DNA of 64,000 bases from Herbidospora mongoliensis. Its GTDB lineage: Bacteria; Actinomycetota; Actinomycetes; Streptosporangiales; Streptosporangiaceae. Where the stretch lies: the NCBI RefSeq assembly GCF_001570545.1, contig NZ_BBXD01000016.1:124001-188000 (forward strand), read 5' to 3'. The first letter of the stretch is position 1, and each line of letters begins with the position of its first letter. This document shows, piece after piece, positions 37,377 through 46,775 of the stretch. A program made the translations under genes and the position numbers. The notes below the pieces were generated by a model that did not search any database, was not told the origin of the DNA, and saw nothing but the letters and a program-made list of their open reading frames with translations.

Positions 37377-37408
37377 GGGCGGCCCCTTTCCGGGGGTCGC
37401 CCTTTTTT
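37377..37408 (+). terminator. terminator of rplM-rpsI-glmM
   Basis: 10-bp stem GGGCGGCCCC / GGGGTCGCCC (37377-37386 with 37393-37402, one G-T pair) followed by six T. The stem lies in the 46 bp between the convergent glmM and glmS stops; the T-run favours the plus strand. Confidence 0.88.
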
Positions 37409-39243
37409 CACTCCACGGTCACTGATTTCGCCAGATTTCTCGGCTGGTCGACGTCCAGGCCCTTCGCGGACGCGAGTTCGCAGGCGAAGACCTGCAGCGG
37501 GACCGTGGTGACCAGCGGCTGGAGCAGCGTCGGGACCGCCGGGACGCGGATCAGGGCGTCGGCGTAGGGCTCGACCGTCGTGTCGCCGTCCTCGCAGACG
37601 ACGATCGTCATGGCGCCGCGGGCTCTGATCTCCTGGATGTTGGAGACGATCTTGTCGTGCAGGGTCGGTTCGCCGATGGGCGACGGGACCACCACGACGA
37701 CCGGCAGGCCCTCTTCGATCAGGGCGATCGGGCCGTGCTTCAGTTCCCCGGCCGCGAAGCCCTCCGCGTGCATGTACGCCAGCTCTTTGAGCTTCAGGGC
37801 TCCTTCCAGCGCCACGGGGTAGCCGACGTGGCGTCCGAGGAACAGGACGCAGCGCCGGTTCTTCAGGGAGCGGGCGAGTTCGCGTACCGGCTCGACAGTG
37901 GAAAGGACCGCTTCCACGTCGGCGGGCGCCTTGGAGAGGCGCGCGAGGATCGCGGTGATCTCCTCGTCGGGCAGGGTCCTGCGGGTCTGGGCCAGGTAGA
38001 GGGCCATCAGGTAGCAGGCCACGAGCTGGGTCAGGAACGCTTTCGTGGACGCGACCGCGATCTCCGGCCCCGCGTGGGTGTAGATCACCGCGTCCGCCTC
38101 GCGCGGGATGGTCGAGCCGTTGACGTTGCAGATCGCCAGGACCGCCGAGCCCTGCTCGCGAGCGTGTCTCAGCGCCATCAGGGTGTCCATCGTCTCGCCG
38201 GACTGGGAGATGACCACGATCAGGGTTCCGGACGAGAGGATCGGGTCGCGGTAGCGGAACTCGCTGGCCAGCTCGACCTCGCACGGCAGGCCGGCCCACC
38301 GCTCGACCGCGTGTTTGGCGATCAGCCCCGCGTGGTAGCTGGTGCCGCAGGCCACGATGATCATTTTGTCGATGGCGCCGAGCGGGAGCCGAAGCGAGTC
38401 AAGACGCAGCCGGCCCTGCTCGTCGACGCGGCCCAGGAGCGTGTCGGCCACGGCCCGGGGCTGTTCGGCGATCTCCTTGAGCATGTAGTGGTCGTGGCCG
38501 CCCTTCTCGGCGGCCGAGGCGTCCCAGTCGACGACGAACTCGCGGCAGGAGACGGGGATGCCGTCGAAGTCGGTGATCGTCACGTCGTGGGCGCGCAGCT
38601 CGACGACCTGGTCCTGGCCCAGTTCGATGGCGCGGCGGGTGTGCGCGATGAAGGCCGACACGTCGGAGCCCAGGAAGTTCTCGCCGTCGCCGCGGCCCAC
38701 GACCAGCGGCGAGTTGCGGCGGGCGCCGACGACCAGGTCGGGCTCGGCGGTGTCCACCGCGAGCAGGGTGAACGCGCCCTTCAGGCGGCGGCAGACGCGG
38801 CGCATCGCCTCGGCGAGGCCCGCGCCGGCGGCCCGCTCGTCTTCGATGAGGTGGGCGACGACCTCGGTGTCGGTGTCGGAGGCCAGGATGTGGCCCCTGG
38901 CGGTCAGGTCAGCGCGAAGCGCGGCGAAGTTCTCGATGATCCCGTTGTGGATGACCGCGACCTGCGCGGGACAGTCGGTGTGCGGATGGGCGTTCAGGTC
39001 GGTCGGCGCCCCGTGCGTGGCCCAGCGGGTGTGCCCGATCCCGACGGTCGCCTCGACCAGCGGCGTCTCCGCCAGCGCGGCCCGCAGGTTGGCGAGTTTC
39101 CCGGCTCTCTTCTGGATGCTCAGCTTGCCGTTGACCAGCGCGATCCCGGCCGAGTCGTAGCCCCGGTACTCCAGTCGGGCCAGGCCGTCGACGACGACGT
39201 CGATGGCGAGACGAGATCCCACGTATCCGACAATCCCGCACAC
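37408..39243 (-). CDS. glmS: glutamine-fructose-6-phosphate aminotransferase (isomerising)
   Basis: Makes glucosamine-6-P from Fru-6-P and Gln, the first committed step to UDP-GlcNAc; 611 aa. Start GTG at 39243 puts the nucleophile Cys directly after the initiator ([13 protein letters not shown]), as required for the Ntn amidotransferase domain (about 1-230, with GHTRWATHG). Two SIS domains follow ([16 protein letters not shown]) and the C-terminus LAKSVTVE. The frame stays open upstream, but that region includes coaA antisense. It converges on glmM. The start region shows no recognisable glmS ribozyme. Confidence 0.97.
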   Translation of the reverse strand: MCGIVGYVGSRLAIDVVVDGLARLEYRGYDSAGIALVNGKLSIQKRAGKLANLRAALAETPLVEATVGIGHTRWATHGAPTDLNAHPHTDCPAQVAVIHNGIIENFAALRADLTARGHILASDTDTEVVAHLIEDERAAGAGLAEAMRRVCRRLKGAFTLLAVDTAEPDLVVGARRNSPLVVGRGDGENFLGSDVSAFIAHTRRAIELGQDQVVELRAHDVTITDFDGIPVSCREFVVDWDASAAEKGGHDHYMLKEIAEQPRAVADTLLGRVDEQGRLRLDSLRLPLGAIDKMIIVACGTSYHAGLIAKHAVERWAGLPCEVELASEFRYRDPILSSGTLIVVISQSGETMDTLMALRHAREQGSAVLAICNVNGSTIPREADAVIYTHAGPEIAVASTKAFLTQLVACYLMALYLAQTRRTLPDEEITAILARLSKAPADVEAVLSTVEPVRELARSLKNRRCVLFLGRHVGYPVALEGALKLKELAYMHAEGFAAGELKHGPIALIEEGLPVVVVVPSPIGEPTLHDKIVSNIQEIRARGAMTIVVCEDGDTTVEPYADALIRVPAVPTLLQPLVTTVPLQVFACELASAKGLDVDQPRNLAKSVTVE

Positions 39244-39322
39244 AGTTCGCCCCCAATCACTTATGGGACAGAACATTCCATTTCGCCAGTCTGGGAAACT
39301 CCACCGGCGGTCAAGATCGGGG

Positions 39323-39328
39323 TAGGGT
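39323..39328 (+). promoter_or_regulatory. -10 box for leaderless coaA
   Basis: TAGGGT ends 8 nt before the GTG start, so transcription would begin at or next to the start codon. No good -35 is evident. Confidence 0.45.
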
Positions 39329-39336
39329 TGGGCGTC

Positions 39337-40260
39337 GTGGCGGATCGCGACGCGTACGTCGAGCTGAATCGGGCCCAGTGGGGTGAGCTGCGGCGCAATA
39401 CGCCGATGACGCTCACCGAGGCCGAACTCGAGGAACTTCGAGGGGTCGACGACCCCATCGATCTGGCCGAAGTGACCGATATCTACCTCCCGCTGACCCG
39501 GCTCCTGAACCTTCACTTCACGGGCGCCCGGCAGCGCGGAGCGGCGGTCAGCACCTTCCTGGGCGTCAACGCGGCGCCGCCGCCCTACATCCTGGGCATC
39601 GCCGGAAGCGTCGCGGTGGGCAAGTCGACCACGGCCCGGCTCCTGCACACCCTGCTCGCGCGCTGGCCCGAACACCCCCGCGTCGACCTGGTCACCACCG
39701 ACAGCTTCCTGCACCCGAACGCGCTGCTCGCCGAACGCGACATCATGCACCGCAAGGGCTTCCCGGAGAGCTACGACCGCCGCGCCCTGGTCAAGTTCGT
39801 GGCCGACGTGAAGCGCGGCCGTCCCGAGGCGTACGCGCCGGTCTACTCGCACCTCGAATACGACATCGTGCCGGGGGCCAGGCAGGTGGTGAACAGGCCC
39901 GACATCCTGATCGTCGAGGGGCTGAACGTCCTGCAGCCCGCGCCGCCCACCGCGCTGGCCGTGAACGACTACTTCGACTTCTCGATCTATGTGGACGCCC
40001 GGGTCGAGGACATCCGGGGCTGGTACGTCGACCGTTTCCACAAGCTGCGGCGCACCGCCTTCTCCGACCCGAAGTCCTACTTCAAGCACATCGCGGAACT
40101 GTCCGAGGACGAGGCGACCGTTTTCGCCAGGAACGTCTGGCGCGACATCAACGAGCGCAACCTCGTGGAGAACATCGCTCCCACGCGCGGACGGGCGGGC
40201 CTCATCCTTCAGAAGGGTCCCGACCACTCCATCAGGCGCATCCGGTTGCGCCGGGTGTGA
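39337..40260 (+). CDS. coaA: pantothenate kinase, type I
   Basis: First step of coenzyme A synthesis, 307 aa. P-loop [15 protein letters not shown] and type I signature residues ([15 protein letters not shown]) are present. GTG at 39337 is chosen: it begins [15 protein letters not shown] and lies 8 nt after a TAGGGT box, consistent with a leaderless mRNA. Upstream open frame is antisense to glmS and rejected. It is divergent from glmS across 93 bp. Confidence 0.94.
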   Translation: MADRDAYVELNRAQWGELRRNTPMTLTEAELEELRGVDDPIDLAEVTDIYLPLTRLLNLHFTGARQRGAAVSTFLGVNAAPPPYILGIAGSVAVGKSTTARLLHTLLARWPEHPRVDLVTTDSFLHPNALLAERDIMHRKGFPESYDRRALVKFVADVKRGRPEAYAPVYSHLEYDIVPGARQVVNRPDILIVEGLNVLQPAPPTALAVNDYFDFSIYVDARVEDIRGWYVDRFHKLRRTAFSDPKSYFKHIAELSEDEATVFARNVWRDINERNLVENIAPTRGRAGLILQKGPDHSIRRIRLRRV

Positions 40261-40324
40261 AGGTTTTCCGCAGGTTCCGCGAGATGCGAAACCGCGTTCG
40301 AGCCCTGCGGTCATAATCGGTCGC

Positions 40325-41281
40325 GTGCTGCACATCCGCGTGATCAGCCCCGACCCGGACACCGAGGCCGTGGTCGGGTGCCTGCGGGAGGCGACCGGGG
40401 TCACCAACCTGGTCGTTTTCCCGGGGGTGGCCCGCTCTCCCGAGGGCGACCTCGTCGAGTTCGACGTCGCCAGGGAGGCCGCCAACGGCGTCATCGACTC
40501 GCTGCGCGGGCTGGGGATCGAGACCAGCGGTTCCATCGCGGTCGAGAAGATCGACATCGCCATCTCCGAGGCCGCCGACCGGGCCCGCGAGGAGGCGCCC
40601 GGTGAGGGCGACGACGCGGTGGTCTGGGAGGAGCTCGCTCAGAGGGTGGCCGATGACAGCCGGATGACCTGGGCGTTCATCGTCTTCCTCGCCATCGCCA
40701 CCATGCTCGCCGCGATCGGGGTGCTGCTCAACTCGCCGATCCTGATCGTCGGGGCGATGGTGCTGGGGCCCGAGTTCGGGCCGATCGCGGCCGTGTGCTT
40801 CGGGCTGCTGCGGCGGGAGTGGGGGCTGATCGGGGTCGCGGCCCGGAACCTGGTCATCGGGTTCGCCGTGGCCATCGCGGTCACCCTGGCCTGCGCGCTG
40901 GTGTCCCGAGGGCTCGGCTGGATCGAACCGGCCATGATCGCCGCGGGGAACACCGAAGAGGTGAACTTCATCGTCAAGCCCGACCGGTGGTCGTTCATCG
41001 TCGCCCTGCTGGCCGGGGTCGCCGGGGTGCTGTCGGTCACGGCAGGGAAGTCGTCGTCGCTGGTCGGGGTGTTCATCTCGGTCACCACGGTGCCGGCCGC
41101 CGGATACGCCGCCGTCGCGGTCGCGCTCGGCGAATGGGGTGAGGTCGGGCACGCCGCGCTGCAGCTCGGGGTCAACATCCTCGGCATGGTCATCGCGGGC
41201 ACCCTCACCCTGCTGGCCCAGCGATTCCTCTGGGAGAGGTACGGCGAACGCGTCGGTCCGCGACCACGGTCTGACCGATGA
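40325..41281 (+). CDS. DUF389 membrane protein
   Basis: 318 aa. Residues 1-95 form a soluble N-terminal region (VLHIRVISPDPDTEAVVGCL), followed by about six hydrophobic segments including NSPILIVGAMVLGPEFGPIAA, the signature of DUF389 (TIGR00341-like) proteins. Function is unknown. GTG at 40325 lies 7 nt after CATAAT (40312-40317), again a leaderless arrangement. Its TGA lies beside the ABC gene that follows. Confidence 0.85.
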   Translation: MLHIRVISPDPDTEAVVGCLREATGVTNLVVFPGVARSPEGDLVEFDVAREAANGVIDSLRGLGIETSGSIAVEKIDIAISEAADRAREEAPGEGDDAVVWEELAQRVADDSRMTWAFIVFLAIATMLAAIGVLLNSPILIVGAMVLGPEFGPIAAVCFGLLRREWGLIGVAARNLVIGFAVAIAVTLACALVSRGLGWIEPAMIAAGNTEEVNFIVKPDRWSFIVALLAGVAGVLSVTAGKSSSLVGVFISVTTVPAAGYAAVAVALGEWGEVGHAALQLGVNILGMVIAGTLTLLAQRFLWERYGERVGPRPRSDR

Positions 41282-41321
41282 CTCATTCTTACGGCCGACG
41301 ACCCGCCATGGAGCTAAGGAG

Positions 41322-41327
41322 TACTGT
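41322..41327 (+). promoter_or_regulatory. -10 box for leaderless ABC operon
   Basis: TACTGT ends 7 nt before the ATG at 41335. AAGGAG also occurs 13 nt before that ATG, a poor spacing for ribosome binding, so a leaderless start is the simpler reading. Confidence 0.4.
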
Positions 41328-41334
41328 CCCGATC

Positions 41335-42225
41335 ATGACCATCCTCGCCACCGAGGCGCTCACCAAGCGATATCCCCGGGTCACCGCGCTCGACCAGCTC
41401 ACGGTCAGTGTCGGCACCGGGGTGACCGGGCTGGTGGGCGCCAACGGCGCGGGCAAGTCCACGCTGATCAAAATCCTTCTCGGGCTGGTCCCGGCGAGCG
41501 AGGGCTCGGCCCAGGTGCTCGGCCTCGACCCGGCCACGCAGGGGCAGGAGATCCGCCGTTCCGTCGGCTACATGCCGGAACACGACTGCCTGCCGCCCGA
41601 CCAGTCCGCCACCGAATTCGTCGTGCACATGGCCCGCATGTCCGGGCTGCCGCGCACCGCGGCCCGCGAGCGGGCCGCCGACACGCTGCGCCACGTCGGT
41701 CTTCAGGAGGAGCGCTACCGCCCGATCGGGGGCTACTCGACCGGCATGAAGCAGCGGGTCAAGCTGGCCCAGGCGCTCGTCCACGACCCCAAAGTGATCT
41801 TTCTTGACGAGCCGACCAACGGCCTCGACCCGCAGGGCCGCGACGAGATGCTGCGCCTGGTCCACCGGATCGGCACCGAGTTCGGCATCAGCGTCCTGGT
41901 CTGCTCCCACCTGCTGGGCGAACTCGAACGCATCTGCGACAACGTGATCGTCATCGAGGGCGGGCGGCTGCTGCGAGCCTCGGCGATCGGCGAGCTCACC
42001 CAGGCCTCCCAGGTGATCTCCGTCGAGGTCGAGGAGGGCCTGGAGAAACTGGCCGCCCGGCTGACCGAGGTCGGCGAGACCGTCGCCGTCGAGGGCCGCG
42101 CGCTGTCGTTGCAGGTGCGCGCCGACGAGACCTACGACCTGCTGCGAGACGCGGTCGTCGACCTCGAGCTCAACCTGGTCCGCCTGGAACAGCGGCACGC
42201 CCGCATTGAGGATGTGTTCCGATGA
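41335..42225 (+). CDS. ABC transporter ATP-binding protein
   Basis: 296 aa. Walker A GANGAGKSTL, signature YSTGMKQRVKLA, Walker B VIFLDEPTNGLDP and the H-loop CSHLLGE are intact, in the order typical of DrrA/NatA-type exporters. The C-terminal 80 residues form the usual accessory region. ATG at 41335 (MTILATEALTKRYPRV) is preferred; ATG at 41278, overlapping the previous stop, would add 19 atypical residues. The permease gene overlaps by 4 bp. Confidence 0.9.
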   Translation: MTILATEALTKRYPRVTALDQLTVSVGTGVTGLVGANGAGKSTLIKILLGLVPASEGSAQVLGLDPATQGQEIRRSVGYMPEHDCLPPDQSATEFVVHMARMSGLPRTAARERAADTLRHVGLQEERYRPIGGYSTGMKQRVKLAQALVHDPKVIFLDEPTNGLDPQGRDEMLRLVHRIGTEFGISVLVCSHLLGELERICDNVIVIEGGRLLRASAIGELTQASQVISVEVEEGLEKLAARLTEVGETVAVEGRALSLQVRADETYDLLRDAVVDLELNLVRLEQRHARIEDVFR

Positions 42226-43088
42226 GTCAGCCCACCGGCGTCATTCATGACATCGGTTACCGCCACTACGACGGGCCCCGGCTCGGCCGGGGCGCCGCCG
42301 CGGTGGCCCTGGGCGTGCACAGCCTGCGCGGGACCTTCGGGCTGGGGCGGACGTTCAAGTCGAAGATCATGCCGTTCCTGCTGTTCGGGGCCATGATGCT
42401 GCCGGCCGTGGTGTCGATCGCGATCATGGCGCTGCTGAAGCAGGCGCCGATGAGTTACACCGACTACGCGATCTTCATGCAGGCGGTCATCGCGATCTTC
42501 CTGGCCGCGCAGGCGCCCGTGCTCGTGGCGCCCGACCTGCGTCACCGGGTGATCCCGCTCTATATGTCGCGGCCCATCACGATCATCGACTACATCGGGG
42601 CCAAGCTCGCGGCGATGATGGTGGCGCTGCTGATCCTGCTGGCCGTGCCGCTCACCGTGCAGTTCATCGGCGAGATGCTGATCGACCTGCCCATGCCGCT
42701 GCACACCCACGAATACCTGGCCGCGCTCGGCGGTTCGCTGTTCAGCGCGGTGCTGCTGACGTCGATCGGGCTGACGCTCGCGTCGTTCACGCCGCGCCGG
42801 GGGCTCGGGGTGGCCTCGGTGATCGCGTTCTACATGTTCACGCTGGCCACCTCCGCGGTGCTCACCGGGGTGCTGGAGAGCGAGGGCTACCGCGACGCCT
42901 CTTCGTGGAGCATTCTCATCAACCCGTTCTTCCTGGTCAACGCCGTACAGACCAATCTGTTCGGCACCCAGCCGGTCGAAGGTCTGCCCTTCCCGTCCGG
43001 GGCGGGTCCGGCGCTCATCCTCGTCGCCGTGGTGGCCCTGGCCCTGTCCGGGCTCTACCTCCGTTACCGGAAGGCGCTGGCCGCATGA
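42222..43088 (+). CDS. ABC transporter permease
   Basis: 288 aa with six hydrophobic segments (for example residues 45-70, 85-105, 125-150, 170-190, 200-215, 260-280). It has a cytosolic N-terminus IHDIGYRHYDGPRLGR typical of ABC-2 type permeases paired with such ATPases. ATGA overlaps join it to genes on both sides, so the four ABC genes form one operon. Substrate unknown. Confidence 0.88.
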   Translation: MSQPTGVIHDIGYRHYDGPRLGRGAAAVALGVHSLRGTFGLGRTFKSKIMPFLLFGAMMLPAVVSIAIMALLKQAPMSYTDYAIFMQAVIAIFLAAQAPVLVAPDLRHRVIPLYMSRPITIIDYIGAKLAAMMVALLILLAVPLTVQFIGEMLIDLPMPLHTHEYLAALGGSLFSAVLLTSIGLTLASFTPRRGLGVASVIAFYMFTLATSAVLTGVLESEGYRDASSWSILINPFFLVNAVQTNLFGTQPVEGLPFPSGAGPALILVAVVALALSGLYLRYRKALAA

Positions 43089-43993
43089 GCATGATCGAGA
43101 TCCGGCAGGTCAGCCGCTGGTACGGCAACGTCGTCGCGGTCAACGACGTGACGATGACGATCGGCCCCGGCGTGACCGGCCTGCTCGGGCCCAACGGCGC
43201 CGGGAAGTCGACCCTGCTGCACCTGATGGCCGGTTTCCTCCAGCCCTCCGGCGGCACGGCCACGCTCGACGCCAAGCCGATCTGGAAGAACCACGACATC
43301 TACCGCACGATCGGGCTGGTCCCGGAGAAGGAAGGCGTCTACGGCTTCCTCACCGGCTGGCAGTTCGTGCAGTCCTCGGCCCGTCTCCACGGCCTCGGCG
43401 ACGACGCGGCCAGGCGGGCCATCGCCCAGGTCGACATGGCCGACGCCCAGGACCGGCGCATCGAGACCTACTCCAAGGGCATGCGTCAGCGCATCAAGGT
43501 CGCCGGAGCGCTCGTCCACGAACCCGCCGTGCTGCTGCTCGACGAGCCGTTCAACGGCATGGACCCGCGCCAGCGGCTCCACCTGATGGATCTGGTCCGC
43601 GATCTCGGCGCGGCCGGCAAGACCATCGTGTTCAGCTCCCACATCCTCGAAGAGGTCGAACGGGTCGCCCAGCAGATCGAGGTCATGGTGGCCGGGCGCC
43701 ACGCCGCCTCCGGCGACTACCGGGAGATCCGGCGGCGGATGACCGACCGGCCCCACCTGTTCAGGGTGCGCTCCTCCGACGACCGGCGGCTGGCGGCGGC
43801 GCTGATCGCCGACACCGCGTCAGGCGGGGTCTCGCTCACGTCCGAGGGTCTGGAGGTCCGCACCGTCGACTTCCGGCGCTTCACCCACCAGCTTCCGAAG
43901 CTCGCCCGTGACCTGGACGTCCGCCTGTGGCAGGTGTCCCCGACCGACGAAGACCTGGAAAGCGTCTTCTCCTACCTGAGCGGCCGATCATGA
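43085..43993 (+). CDS. ABC transporter ATP-binding protein
   Basis: 302 aa, a second ATPase: Walker A GPNGAGKSTLL, signature YSKGMRQRIKVA, Walker B VLLLDEPFNGMDP and the H-loop FSSHILEE. ATG at 43085 (MSMIEIRQVSRWYGN) overlaps the preceding stop. It probably pairs with the permease downstream, or the four proteins form one mixed transporter. Confidence 0.9.
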   Translation: MSMIEIRQVSRWYGNVVAVNDVTMTIGPGVTGLLGPNGAGKSTLLHLMAGFLQPSGGTATLDAKPIWKNHDIYRTIGLVPEKEGVYGFLTGWQFVQSSARLHGLGDDAARRAIAQVDMADAQDRRIETYSKGMRQRIKVAGALVHEPAVLLLDEPFNGMDPRQRLHLMDLVRDLGAAGKTIVFSSHILEEVERVAQQIEVMVAGRHAASGDYREIRRRMTDRPHLFRVRSSDDRRLAAALIADTASGGVSLTSEGLEVRTVDFRRFTHQLPKLARDLDVRLWQVSPTDEDLESVFSYLSGRS

Positions 43994-44706
43994 ACAGCGT
44001 CGTCGCGTCCATCACCTACCGGGCCGTGCTGGGCCGCAAGCGCGTCTGGCTGCTGGCCCTGCTGCCCATCTCGCTGATCGCGATCGCGCTCCTGTTCCGC
44101 ATCATCGGGGGCGGCGACGAGAGCGTCACGGTGACGCTCATGTCCACCTTCGCGATCGGCACGATGCTGCCCCTGCTGGGCCTCATCGCCGGAACCGGGG
44201 TGATCGCGCCGGAGATCGAAGACGGCACGATCATCCATCTGCTGTCGAAGCCGATCTCCCGTCCGGTGATCGCGGCCACCAAATACCTGGTGGCGGCCTC
44301 GCTGATGGTGGGCTTCTCGGTGATCCCGACCTACATCGCGGCCTACATCCTGATCGGCACCGAATCGGGGATCGCCTCCGGGTTCGCCCTGGGCGCGCTG
44401 TTCGCCGGAATCGCCTACGCCGCGGTGTTCTTCCTCCTCGGGGTCGTCTCCCGGCACGCCGTCACCATCGGAGTCATCTACGCTCTCGTGTGGGAAGGGC
44501 TGATCGGCGGGTATGTGCCGGGGGCCCGGCGCTTCTCCATTCAGCAGTGGGCCCAGTCGATCGCCGACCAGGTGACGACCTCGGCCTTCATGAAAGCGGA
44601 GGTGGCGCTGAGCTTCGCCGTCCCGGCCATGGTGATCGTCGTGGTCGGCTCGGTGATCTGGGCCGGTCAGCGGCTAAGGGTGCTCTCACTCACGGGGGAC
44701 GAGTGA
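43990..44706 (+). CDS. ABC transporter permease
   Basis: 238 aa with about six membrane segments (near 20-35, 55-75, 105-125, 135-160, 165-180, 210-230). ABC-2 family character. ATG at 43990 overlaps the ATPase stop. acpS starts within its last codon. Confidence 0.87.
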   Translation: MNSVVASITYRAVLGRKRVWLLALLPISLIAIALLFRIIGGGDESVTVTLMSTFAIGTMLPLLGLIAGTGVIAPEIEDGTIIHLLSKPISRPVIAATKYLVAASLMVGFSVIPTYIAAYILIGTESGIASGFALGALFAGIAYAAVFFLLGVVSRHAVTIGVIYALVWEGLIGGYVPGARRFSIQQWAQSIADQVTTSAFMKAEVALSFAVPAMVIVVVGSVIWAGQRLRVLSLTGDE

Positions 44707-45161
44707 TCGTCGGTATCGGGGTCGACCTGGTGGACGTGGCGCGGTTCGCGGCCACCTTGGAACGCCGGCCCGCCTTGCGCGAACGCCTCTTCACCGAGGT
44801 GGAGCTGCAGGGCCGCTCGGTGTCCACCGGTCTGGTCTCCGGCCAGAGCGGGACCCTGTGCACCGGCCACGCCGGAGACGAACTCTGCGGCGAGACCTTC
44901 GCCGACGCGGGCCGCGACGTGCCGGTCGCGTCGCTGGCGGCGCGGTTCGCGGCCAAGGAGGCCGTGGCGAAGTCCCTGGGCGGACCGCCGGGGCTGGCGC
45001 ACCGCGAGGCCGAGGTCGTCGTGGGGGAACACGGCCGGCCGGTGCTGATGATCAGCGGCCGGGCCGAGGAGATCGCGGGCGAGCTGGGGGTGCGTAGCTG
45101 GCACCTGTCGCTGAGCCACGACGGGGGGTTCGCGGTCGCGTATGTGATCGCGGAGGGCTGA
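44703..45161 (+). CDS. acpS: holo-[acyl-carrier-protein] synthase with internal insertion
   Basis: Transfers 4'-phosphopantetheine from CoA to ACP. 152 aa, longer than the usual 120-125. The metal/CoA residues D8 (GIGVDLVDV) and E86 (RFAAKEAVAKSLG) are present, and the C-terminal WHLSLSHDGGFAVAYVIAEG is normal. The extra length is at about residues 37-75, a Gly/Ser/Thr-rich segment containing LCTGHAGDELCGETF, just before ASLAARFAAKEA. GTG at 44703 overlaps the ABC permease stop. Confidence 0.92.
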   Translation: MIVGIGVDLVDVARFAATLERRPALRERLFTEVELQGRSVSTGLVSGQSGTLCTGHAGDELCGETFADAGRDVPVASLAARFAAKEAVAKSLGGPPGLAHREAEVVVGEHGRPVLMISGRAEEIAGELGVRSWHLSLSHDGGFAVAYVIAEG

Positions 45162-45301
45162 CTTCGGGGCTCGCCGTCGTCAGTGAGTTCCTTCGCTCCG
45201 TTACGGCTCCGCCTACCCTGACCCCGCTCGCCGCCCTGGGTGGCAGGCGGCCACCCGACGCTCCTCGGCCACTCACGCGAGGCACCGCAACGGCCTCGGG
45301 A

Positions 45302-45307
45302 TAGCGT
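45302..45307 (+). promoter_or_regulatory. -10 box for leaderless nnr
   Basis: TAGCGT ends 7 nt before the nnr ATG. The rest of the 153-bp gap after acpS holds one small hairpin (GCCGCC/GGCGGC near 45230-45250) and nothing else recognised. Confidence 0.4.
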
Positions 45308-45314
45308 CGACTTC

Positions 45315-46775
45315 ATGTGGACTGCTTTCACCAGCGATCAGGTCAGGCAGGCCGAGCACGCCCTGATGGCCATCGTGCCCGATGGCGAGCTCATGCAGCG
45401 GGCGGCCTCCGGACTCGCCGCGATCTGCGCGAAGCTGCTGCCGGGGGTCTACGGCTCCCGGGTGGTGCTGCTCGTGGGTGGTGGTGACAACGGCGGGGAC
45501 GCGCTCTACGCCGGAGCACGCCTCGCCGGCCGTGGGGCCCGGGTGGAGGCGGTGCTCGCGGGGAGCAAGACCCACGAGGGCGGCTTGGCGGCGCTCAAGA
45601 AGGCCGGTGGGCGGGTCATCCAGGCGGGAGAGGTCGGCACGCCCGACCTGATCCTCGACGGGATGCTCGGCATCGGTGGCACCGGAGCCCTGCGGGAGCC
45701 CTATGCCACCCTCGCGCGGATCGCCGGGCAGTCGGGGGCCATGGTCGTCGCCGTCGACATCCCCAGCGGTGTCGATTCGAGCACCGGCGAGGTCGCAGGC
45801 GAGGCCGTCAAGGCGCGGATCACGGTGACGTTCGGGGCCCGGAAGGCCGGGCTGCTCGTCGACCCGGGGGCCGAGCGGGCCGGGGTCGTCGAGCTGGTCG
45901 ACATCGGGCTCACCGACTATCTGCCCGAGCCGGAGATCACCGCGCTGACCGCCCAGGATGTGGCCGCGCTGCTGCCCGTGCCGGGGATCGAGTCGGACAA
46001 GTACCGCCGCGGGGTCGTCGGGGTCCTCGCCGGGAGCGACCGGTTCGCGGGGGCGGCCGTCCTCGCGGTCGGTGGGGCGGTCAGGTCGGGGGCCGGGATG
46101 GTCCGGTTCGCCGGGCCCGAAGACGCCGTCCACCAGGTCAGGGCTCGCTGGCCGGAGGCGATCACGGCCGTTTTGGACGGTGATCCGGTTCAGGAGGTCG
46201 GCCGGGTTCAGGCCTGGGTGCTGGGTCCCGGCATGGGCACCGACGAGCGGGCTCAGAAGATCGTCGCCGAGGTGCTCGGCTCCGATCTGCCGGTGATCGT
46301 GGACGCCGACGCGCTCACCGTCGTCGCCAAGAACCCCAAGCTGCTGCACCGGCAGGCACCCACCCTGATCACCCCGCACGCCGGTGAGCTGGGCAGACTC
46401 CTGGGCGTCGACCCTCGCGAGGTCGAGGCCAGGCGGGTCGAACACGTCCGCAGGGCCGTCGAGGAGCTTCAGGTGACCGTGCTGCTCAAGGGGTCGACCA
46501 CGCTCGTCGCCGAACGGGGCAGGCCGATCCGGGTGAACACGACGGGCACGCCGTGGCTGGCCACCGCCGGGACCGGCGACGTCCTGTCGGGGATCTCGGG
46601 GACGTTGCTCGCCGCCGGACTGGCCCCTTACGACGCCGGAAGCGCGGCCGCATTTCTCCACGGGCTGGCCGCCCGGAAGGCCGCTGAGGGCGCGCCGATC
46701 GCGGCACTCGATGTGGCCCTCTCGTTGCCGGATGTGATCCGGCACCTCCGTACGGCTGCAAATATGGAGGCATGA
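45315..46775 (+). CDS. nnr: bifunctional NAD(P)HX epimerase/dehydratase
   Basis: Repairs hydrated NAD(P)H. 486 aa with two domains: the epimerase (YjeF N-terminal, about 1-210: GGGDNGGDALYAGARLA, DIPSGVD) and the ADP-dependent dehydratase (about 220-486: GVVGVLAGSDRFAGAAVLA, LITPHAGELGRLLG, TTGTPWLATAGTGDVLSG). ATG at 45315 is chosen because of the -10 box just upstream and the normal N-terminus MWTAFTSDQVRQAEHAL. It begins a run of overlapping genes through tsaE. Confidence 0.94.
   Translation: MWTAFTSDQVRQAEHALMAIVPDGELMQRAASGLAAICAKLLPGVYGSRVVLLVGGGDNGGDALYAGARLAGRGARVEAVLAGSKTHEGGLAALKKAGGRVIQAGEVGTPDLILDGMLGIGGTGALREPYATLARIAGQSGAMVVAVDIPSGVDSSTGEVAGEAVKARITVTFGARKAGLLVDPGAERAGVVELVDIGLTDYLPEPEITALTAQDVAALLPVPGIESDKYRRGVVGVLAGSDRFAGAAVLAVGGAVRSGAGMVRFAGPEDAVHQVRARWPEAITAVLDGDPVQEVGRVQAWVLGPGMGTDERAQKIVAEVLGSDLPVIVDADALTVVAKNPKLLHRQAPTLITPHAGELGRLLGVDPREVEARRVEHVRRAVEELQVTVLLKGSTTLVAERGRPIRVNTTGTPWLATAGTGDVLSGISGTLLAAGLAPYDAGSAAAFLHGLAARKAAEGAPIAALDVALSLPDVIRHLRTAANMEA

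Noticed and set aside
37657-39336. In-frame extension of coaA upstream by about 560 codons
   Set aside because: It lies antisense to glmS; the PanK N-terminus and a -10 box place the start at 39337.
39181-39336. glmS ribozyme or riboswitch
   Set aside because: The 93 bp before glmS are too short for, and do not show, the conserved ribozyme core.
39244-40563. In-frame extension of glmS upstream
   Set aside because: GlmS needs Cys directly after the initiator, which fixes the start at 39243; the extension is antisense to coaA.
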